NCBI GenBank assembly: GCA_035560235.1
Contig: DATMAG010000013.1
Span: forward strand, 1 to 13,317
Direction: 5' to 3'
Source of the DNA: DASRDU01 sp035560235
GTDB lineage: Bacteria > Acidobacteriota > Blastocatellia > RBC074
DNA: 13,317 nt
The notes beneath the pieces were generated by a model. The model was not told where the DNA came from. It saw only the letters and a program-made list of their open reading frames with translations, and did not search any database. Both the position numbers and the translations under genes were made by a program. Positions 7,025 through 13,317 of this stretch are shown here, in pieces. The stretch's first letter is position 1. Every line of letters starts with the position of its first letter.

Positions 7025-7057
7025 CTGCAGGCAGTGTCTCAGGCTTTGCTGAATTGA

Positions 7058-7098
7058 AAATCCTGACTGCTCGCGTCCGGCGCTACTCTAGCGCAGTC
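7058..7098 (-). terminator. Probable terminator of the copper-protein/kinase/receiver operon
   Basis: Starting 12 bases after the receiver stop, the minus strand forms GCGCTA-GAG-TAGCGC (perfect 6-bp stem, 7080-7094) nested inside GACT/AGTC pairing (7065-7068 with 7095-7098). AGGATTTTC follows. The T tract is short and slightly offset. Confidence 0.5.
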
Positions 7099-7109
7099 GG
7101 GGCGGGAAA

Positions 7110-7478
7110 TCACCGTCTCGCCAGCGATTCGATCTGAGTGACGAGCTGTGTGAAGTGGGTCTGCTTGCTCAGGCAGCAGTCAGCTTCGATGTTGGGCGGG
7201 ATGCCTGTGCCGTCGGGTTCGACGAGAGCCGAGAGCAGAATGAAACGAACATCGGCCAGCTTGTGATTGGAGCGCACGCGATGGCACAGTTCACGACCGT
7301 CGAGTCCGGGCATGTCCAGATCGCAGACGATGACATCGGGATGCTCGCGCTGCAGCGCTTCGAGCGCGGCATAACCGTCGGCGGCCTCCTGGACCAGACA
7401 GCCTTCGCTTTCCAGCGCAATCGCCGTCACCGAACGGAAAGCCTCATCATCATCAACCAGCAGTATCCGGATCGGCAT
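7110..7478 (-). CDS. Stand-alone receiver-domain response regulator, 122 aa
   Basis: This is a single CheY-like receiver with all key residues: the acidic pocket in VDDDE (residues 8-12), phosphoacceptor Asp53 in CDLDMPG, Ser83 in LLSAL and Lys105 in LSKQ. There is no output domain, so it must act through protein contacts or as a phosphate sink or relay. A longer frame runs upstream to 7682, but it is in another frame of the kinase gene. AAGGAGG at 7484-7490, five bases before the ATG at 7478, fixes the start. The gene overlaps the 3' end of the histidine kinase by 26 bases, which indicates translational coupling and partnership with that kinase. Confidence 0.92.
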   Translation of the reverse strand: MPIRILLVDDDEAFRSVTAIALESEGCLVQEAADGYAALEALQREHPDVIVCDLDMPGLDGRELCHRVRSNHKLADVRFILLSALVEPDGTGIPPNIEADCCLSKQTHFTQLVTQIESLARR

Positions 7479-9300
7479 GCGGCCCTCCTTCATCAAGGGG
7501 CAAAGTGAGATAAAAATCCGCGCCCGCTGTCGTCGCTTCCAGTCTGAGCGTGCCGCCGTGCGCTTCAGTGATGCTCTGCGCGATGGCCAGTCCAAGCCCT
7601 GTGCCGCCGAGTTTGCCGTGACTGACGAACGGCTCGAAGAGGCGTTCACGAATCTCAGCCGCCACGCCGGGGCCGCTGTCAATCACATCAATCCGCACTT
7701 CGCTGTGCTGCCGCGCCGCCTGCACTCTGACCGTTCCGCCGCCCGGCATCGCCTGAATCGCGTTGGTCAGCAGGTTCTCAAACACGCGCCGCAACTGCCC
7801 GGCGTCAGCTTTCACCATCAGGTCTGACGCAACGTTCACTTCAACCAGCACGCCCGTTCGCGCTGCCAGCGTGCTGACTTCCTGCACGGCGCGTTCGATG
7901 ATCTGGCGCAGCGCCTGTCGTTCCGGCGAGAGGCTGTAATTGCCGTGCGTGAAATCGAGCAGTTCCCTGAGCATCTCGTGCATGCGCTGCGAGGCGCGCA
8001 ACTGGCTTTCAAGCAGCGTGCGCCGCCGCTCAGATGGCAGATTGTCGCGCGCGAGCATCTCCGCCGCCGTTGAAATCGTCGCCAGCGGATTGCGCAGATC
8101 GTGAATGATCGAACCGGCCATCCGTCCGATGGTCGCCAGGCGTTCGCGCTTGAGCAGTTCGGCCTGCGTCTGCCGGAGCGACCGCCGCATCTGATCGAAC
8201 GCTCCGGCCAGTTCGCCGAGTTCGCCCCGGGCCTCGGCTCTGATTTCGAAATCGTAATTGCCGCTGCCAAGCTCACGCGTGCCTTTGACGAGTTCTTCCA
8301 TCGGTCGCGTGATGCGCCGCGCGATCAGGTAACTGAGCGCAAAGGCCGCCGCGATGCTCAAAGTCCAGAGCAGGAGCAGCACGTTGGAGATCGTGCGAAA
8401 GAGCCTGCCCGCATCGGCCAGCGACCGCAGCACCACGACCTGCCCGACGCGCTGCCCGCCAGTTCCCTCAAGCTGTCGCGAGAAGGTCAGATTCAGATGA
8501 TCGCCGGTTCTGACCTCAACCGGTCGCGCCGCTTCGGCCCGGCTGATTTCGGGTGACGCGACAAGCTGCGCCAGCCCCGCTTCAGCCGCCGGGTCGAGCG
8601 ACGAAGCGTAAATCCGGTCTGCCGCCAGAAAGACCACATCGCAGTGAATCCGTCGGCTCATCTCCTGCGCGACTGCGCGATTCAGTTCCAGTCCGACGCC
8701 GAGGACGGCGAGCGTGTTCTGATATTCATCGCTGCCCGATTGCAGCAGCACCGGCGTCAGCGAAAGCTGAAAGAGCCTGCCGCCGAGAATCGCAAAACAC
8801 TGCTGCTGCCGCTGACTCTCGGCCACGTCGCGTGCGGCTGCGAGCTGACTGACTGCCGTTTCCTCTCTGCCGCGCAGATCCTCAAACGTGATTCTGCCCG
8901 CGCCGTCGGTAATCAGCACCAGATCAACGCGCGCGGCCAGGTCGCCGCCGAAATCAGCGATCATTTCACGAATCGTCTGCCGATCACGCGCGGCGCGCGC
9001 GTCACCGAAAATAATCTTGACGTTCGGCGAATTCGCCATCGTCATCCCGAGCGTCGCGAGGCTGCGCGCATTCTCTTCCCAGACCGAGTTGTAAACCGGC
9101 AGCAGTCCTTCGACCTCGGACTGCACCTGCTGCCGCGCCTGGCGCACGACCTGATTGTTGATGACCCAGGCCGCGAGCAGCAGGATGGTCGTCGAGATCA
9201 GCGCCGAGGCCAGAAACAGGCGGTCGCGCAGCCTGATCCTGCCAATGCGCGCGAGCGCCTTACGGACGCCGGTAGGCCGGTTTGTTGCGTTCGTTGTCAT
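7453..9300 (-). CDS. Membrane sensor histidine kinase with extracytoplasmic sensor and HAMP domain
   Basis: Numbered from the ATG at 9300 (615 aa): transmembrane helix 1 at about 28-49; a periplasmic sensor of about 255 residues of Cache-like appearance; transmembrane helix 2 at about 305-327; HAMP at about 325-378; HisKA with His400 in IIHDLRNP; and HATPase with the N box ENLLTNA (508-514), DSGPG (541-545), FEPF and GGTGLGL. All catalytic motifs are present. The start is uncertain: in-frame ATGs at 9339, 9312 and 9300 all overlap the copper-protein gene and none has a strong ribosome site. 9300 gives a normal N-terminus and the shortest overlap (41 bases). The 3' end overlaps the receiver gene. 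The neighbouring secreted copper protein makes an envelope copper or redox signal plausible, but this is inference. Confidence 0.92.
   Translation of the reverse strand: MTTNATNRPTGVRKALARIGRIRLRDRLFLASALISTTILLLAAWVINNQVVRQARQQVQSEVEGLLPVYNSVWEENARSLATLGMTMANSPNVKIIFGDARAARDRQTIREMIADFGGDLAARVDLVLITDGAGRITFEDLRGREETAVSQLAAARDVAESQRQQQCFAILGGRLFQLSLTPVLLQSGSDEYQNTLAVLGVGLELNRAVAQEMSRRIHCDVVFLAADRIYASSLDPAAEAGLAQLVASPEISRAEAARPVEVRTGDHLNLTFSRQLEGTGGQRVGQVVVLRSLADAGRLFRTISNVLLLLWTLSIAAAFALSYLIARRITRPMEELVKGTRELGSGNYDFEIRAEARGELGELAGAFDQMRRSLRQTQAELLKRERLATIGRMAGSIIHDLRNPLATISTAAEMLARDNLPSERRRTLLESQLRASQRMHEMLRELLDFTHGNYSLSPERQALRQIIERAVQEVSTLAARTGVLVEVNVASDLMVKADAGQLRRVFENLLTNAIQAMPGGGTVRVQAARQHSEVRIDVIDSGPGVAAEIRERLFEPFVSHGKLGGTGLGLAIAQSITEAHGGTLRLEATTAGADFYLTLPLDEGGPHADPDTAG
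7484..7490 (-). promoter_or_regulatory. Strong ribosome binding site for the receiver, inside the kinase gene
   Basis: AAGGAGG lies five bases before ATG 7478 and within the last codons of the kinase gene. It selects this start over longer frames. Confidence 0.8.
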
Positions 9301-9994
9301 ACGGCTCGCCATGCTTGTTCTGGTGCGGGCGCGAAACATATCCGGCTTCGCTGAGGCGAATCGCGCCGGGATCGCAGCTGCTGCCGGAAACGCGCACCAC
9401 CCGCGACTGCGCCTGCAGTTCCTGATCGCTCGTGCGCTCGTGCCAGACCTTCAACTGATAGCGCCCTTCCGGCACTTCACTGATCGCAAAGCTGCCCTGC
9501 TGATCGGTCACCGCGAAGTACGGCGTCTCGAGCGTGACGACAATCGCGCTCATCTGCGGATGAATGTTGCAGAAGATGAACGACACTCCGGCGCGATTAA
9601 AGAGCACCGGGCGCGATTCGCCGCTCGCATACAGCCCCAGGTCGAACCGCTTGCCGTCATAAAGCGAGAAGACGTTGTGAAAGAACGGATCGAGATTGGG
9701 AAAGTCAACCTCGGTTCCGCGCTCGACCGCCAGGACATGCGGGATGAAGCGTTTGCCGGTCTGAATGATCTTCTGCCGCGTGCGCGGGCCGCGTGCGCTG
9801 CTCTCATCGAGCGGTTCCAGCCAGACCACCACGCCGCTCGCATCAACTCTGCCGTTGCGTTTCACCTTCGAGTTGAGCAGTTCAACCCGCCCCGCAACGC
9901 GCGCCCGCTGCGGCTCCGCAACTCCGGAAGATAAATCACCACCGGCCAGCACCGGCACAATCAGCATCAGGATCAGTCGCAGAACAGGATTCAT
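9260..9994 (-). CDS. Secreted plastocyanin-like (type 1 copper) protein
   Basis: This is a 244-aa protein with an N-terminal signal sequence (hydrophobic run at about 4-17). The middle is a cupredoxin: VERGTEVDFPNLDPFFHNVFS supplies His106, and FCNIHPQM supplies Cys142, His145 and Met148, the complete C-x2-H-x2-M ligand set of plastocyanin-type blue copper sites. Residues 157-185 (FAVTDQQGSFAISEVPEGRYQLKVWHE) look like a carboxypeptidase-regulatory-like beta-sandwich strand pair. Proteins of this layout are often named 'methylamine utilization protein' in databases, but nothing here shows that pathway. A 24-residue polar tail follows and overlaps the kinase start. No strong ribosome site precedes ATG 9994. 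It is likely periplasmic, carrying electrons or sensing for the kinase encoded next. Confidence 0.88.
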   Translation of the reverse strand: MNPVLRLILMLIVPVLAGGDLSSGVAEPQRARVAGRVELLNSKVKRNGRVDASGVVVWLEPLDESSARGPRTRQKIIQTGKRFIPHVLAVERGTEVDFPNLDPFFHNVFSLYDGKRFDLGLYASGESRPVLFNRAGVSFIFCNIHPQMSAIVVTLETPYFAVTDQQGSFAISEVPEGRYQLKVWHERTSDQELQAQSRVVRVSGSSCDPGAIRLSEAGYVSRPHQNKHGEPYDNERNKPAYRRP

Positions 9995-10133
9995 TTGAAT
10001 TCAGAACAACCGGAATCAGGAAGCGTTTGAGTTTTCGGCCCCGACAGAGGCTGAAGGGATCAGCGCTTCTGACCTGTGCAGAAATTACCAGAGGCTCACC
10101 CTGTCGAAACTTTCCCTCAAGTGGCGCCTGGCT

Positions 10134-11594
<1,461 letters not shown>

Positions 11595-11981
11595 AACTGC
11601 TCAGGAAGTCGCAGACCAGTCAGTGAGAACCGGAATGTGCCACGCGGCTGCGGGAAATGCAACCGGCGGATTCGGCGGCAGAGCGCAGGCGAAAGCGTCA
11701 GCTCAGACGCAGCACTTGCGCCTCGCGTGCTGTTTCCACCGACTTTCGAACTACCCGGCAGACCAGTCGTTCAGAATCAGTCACGCGAGACGTAAAAGCT
11801 GCAGACGCAGCAGCCGCGAATGCACCTCAACCCTCACGAATGTTCGTGCAGCCTCCTTCCCGAAAGCCTGCTGAGCGGCGCGTCGCCATTTCATCCGGCT
11901 TCGGGCGCATTCGCGCTCACTGGCGGCTGTCCTGCTTTCTCCCGGCAGTTGTAAAATGAGTGACGCTCATGCAGCGAATGC
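11595..11981. other. Gap without a convincing gene
   Basis: About 390 bases upstream of the NtrC-type gene must hold its promoter. On the minus strand two tiny frames (11781-11894, 37 codons; 11698-11784, 28 codons with GTG start) overlap by four bases, but they lack clear ribosome sites and recognisable sequence, so I do not call them genes. No sigma-54 consensus was found. Confidence 0.4.
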
Positions 11982-12093
11982 CTGAAGAGAGGCCGGAGAA
12001 AACGGATCAGACGGAAACGACAAGACACACGGTCACATCCCCTCGTAGGCCGGCATCTCTCCGATTGCCCCGTTTTCTCCGGTCTCTCTTCAG
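11982..12093. repeat. 24-bp near-perfect inverted repeat
   Basis: Arms 11982-12005 and 12070-12093 (CTGAAGAGAG, one variable base, CCGGAGAAAACGG) match at 23 of 24 positions around a 64-base loop. The structure begins 61 bases past the stop of the minus-strand heme-motif barrel gene, so it may be that gene's terminator. Its left side resembles the 5093-5203 element: both have AGAGAG, then CGGA, then an ACGxAxCAGACG segment. Confidence 0.8.
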
Positions 12094-12153
12094 TTCATTG
12101 AAAGATCAGTTGCCGTGCTGACTGCTTCAGCTGCACATTCATCAGTCCGGACT

Positions 12154-13317
12154 TCAGAAGAATCTGCGCGAGAGGTTGAAGCCAATCGTCAATCCCTCGA
12201 ATGACTCTGCCGCAAACGGCCCGATCAGCGAGGCCCGCGTCCCTGACCGCTGCGACATTGTCGTTCCCGCCCCGTTCGTGAAGACCAGACTGAAGGCGTG
12301 CCGCCGCGAAATGCTCACCTTTTCAATCCCGAAACCAAACGCCGGACGCGTTGAACCGAACCGCCCCTTCTCATTCACCCGCATATTCGCTTCAGCCATA
12401 ATCGCCACCGACGGTCTGACGTTGAGCGCCCCGCCGATTCCGAGCGCAAATGTCGTCTCTCCCGGCAGGTTCTGTTCCGGCGAACCGAACGGACGATTGC
12501 TGAAGGAAATCGTCGGCACGACGTAAAGCTGCGCTTTTGAAGTGATGCTGCGCGCCAGCGCCAGATCAATGCTCGGCGTGAAGTTGCGCTGAAAGTTGTC
12601 GCGCCCTTCGATCCCGACGTGCGCCATCGCCGTGAACGGATGGCCCTTGTTTTCATCGAGCAGACTCGCTCCGGCGTAAAGCTGAATCGGCGCGCCGACT
12701 ATTGCGGGAGCGCGATAGACTCCAACGTGAATGCGCTCAGTCACACCGTAAATCAGCCCGAAGGCCGGAACCGCAAAACCGTCCAGCCCGAACAAGCCCG
12801 CCGGATCGGTCACATCGTATTCGCCGAACGGAAAGCGATGCGTGAAATCAACCCACATCGAATGCTTCGCAATGGCCTTCGCCGTCGGCAGATTGACGAG
12901 CCGCAGATCCATCGGCTGATAGACGTCCTCGCGTTCAGGCTCGGCAGGTTTCGCCGCAGGCTTCGGCGTTGTGGCCGCAGTCAGAGGTTTGCTTTCGGCG
13001 ACTTCGCTGACGGTGCGCGTCCTGGTGTCAATCAGGAATTTCTTTCCGTTGATTTCAACGACGGCCTGCGAATCAGAACCCTGAACGAATGAAACAGGCG
13101 GCGCGGCTGACTGCGCGGCGCCGGGCAGCAGAAAGCGGTCGGGGAACTGTCGCCGCAATTCATCGGTGATTCTGTTGCCTGCGGCTTCAAAGGCCCTGCC
13201 GAATGAGTTGCGCTCGCCGCCGCCCTGCGGATTGAGGTGACAGGTCGAGCACTGATTACGCAGTTCAGGCCGCGAGTAGGGATCAGCGGCGTAGAGTTTC
13301 AGATAATCAGGAAACGC
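12154..13317 (-). CDS. c-type heme-motif protein fused to DUF5777-like outer-membrane beta-barrel (5' end outside window)
   Basis: The frame is open to the window edge and 387 residues are visible; the start and presumed signal peptide lie beyond. Near the visible N-terminus, QCSTCHLNPQGGGERNSFG contains one CxxCH heme c motif (residues 23-27), followed by a helical segment. A short beta segment (VVEINGKKFLIDTRTRTV) and a Pro/Ala/Lys linker come next. From about residue 145 there is a barrel (SMWVDFTHRFPFGEYD, LFGLDGFAVPAFGLIYGVTE) resembling DUF5777, ending in RRFF as outer-membrane proteins do. A TTG at 13158 could be mistaken for a start, but it would cut off the heme motif. If heme is attached on the periplasmic side, the protein could place a cytochrome at the outer membrane. 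It lies upstream of the NtrC regulator on the same strand, separated by 559 bp and a hairpin. Confidence 0.82.
   Translation of the reverse strand, partial: AFPDYLKLYAADPYSRPELRNQCSTCHLNPQGGGERNSFGRAFEAAGNRITDELRRQFPDRFLLPGAAQSAAPPVSFVQGSDSQAVVEINGKKFLIDTRTRTVSEVAESKPLTAATTPKPAAKPAEPEREDVYQPMDLRLVNLPTAKAIAKHSMWVDFTHRFPFGEYDVTDPAGLFGLDGFAVPAFGLIYGVTERIHVGVYRAPAIVGAPIQLYAGASLLDENKGHPFTAMAHVGIEGRDNFQRNFTPSIDLALARSITSKAQLYVVPTISFSNRPFGSPEQNLPGETTFALGIGGALNVRPSVAIMAEANMRVNEKGRFGSTRPAFGFGIEKVSISRRHAFSLVFTNGAGTTMSQRSGTRASLIGPFAAESFEGLTIGFNLSRRFF

Noticed and set aside
8644..9934. Two long plus-strand open frames (236 and 259 codons)
   Set aside because: They are antisense to the kinase and copper-protein genes, which carry complete catalytic or metal-binding motifs. 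No supporting ribosome sites or motifs were seen on the plus strand.
11627..11642. TGGCAC on the minus strand as a sigma-54 promoter for the NtrC-type gene
   Set aside because: The GC doublet expected ten bases after GG is TT here, so the invariant -12 element is missing.
11698..11894. Two overlapping tiny minus-strand frames with a four-base overlap
   Set aside because: The frames are 37 and 28 codons, without ribosome sites or recognisable sequence; the overlap alone is not enough evidence.

Overview
The window looks like chromosomal DNA from a GC-rich, Gram-negative bacterium. Two proteins have outer-membrane barrel character, and the mix of NtrC-type regulators, a DUF5777-like barrel and an ECF41-type sigma factor would fit Acidobacteriota. 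That placement is inference from gene content only. No rRNA, tRNA or CRISPR array was seen.

Left part (1-2300) is decaying or accessory. The 5' end of an IS3-family element lies at the left edge and has cut a secreted protein gene after about 74 codons. Next come a small unrecognised gene (542-781) with a terminator-like hairpin behind it, and a sigma-54 activator pseudogene (about 1058-2060). The pseudogene has lost its reading frame and Walker A motif in the first part of the AAA+ domain.

Centre (2300-5200): a small membrane protein is divergent from an FAD-dependent oxidoreductase, which is followed by an ECF sigma factor of ECF41 architecture (sigma2, GPWLPxP linker, sigma4, SnoaL-like tail with DGGG). 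The oxidoreductase is preceded by TGTAACC-N16-CGTG, close to the ECF41 target consensus, so the pair looks like a self-contained ECF41 regulon.

Right part (5200-13317) is all on the minus strand. Read in the direction of transcription it runs: a heme-motif (CxxCH) protein fused to a DUF5777-like beta-barrel, entering from outside the window; an NtrC-type response regulator; a secreted plastocyanin-like copper protein; a membrane sensor histidine kinase; a stand-alone receiver; and a coiled-coil outer-membrane porin-like protein. The copper protein, kinase and receiver overlap or nearly overlap and are probably one operon. A reasonable reading is an envelope redox or copper-responsive signalling module with its outer-membrane and electron-transfer proteins nearby. 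That function is inference.

Four gaps between genes carry long inverted repeats (arms 16-33 bp). Two of them resemble each other in their purine-rich arms and flanks. They could be strong terminators or members of a dispersed palindromic repeat family.
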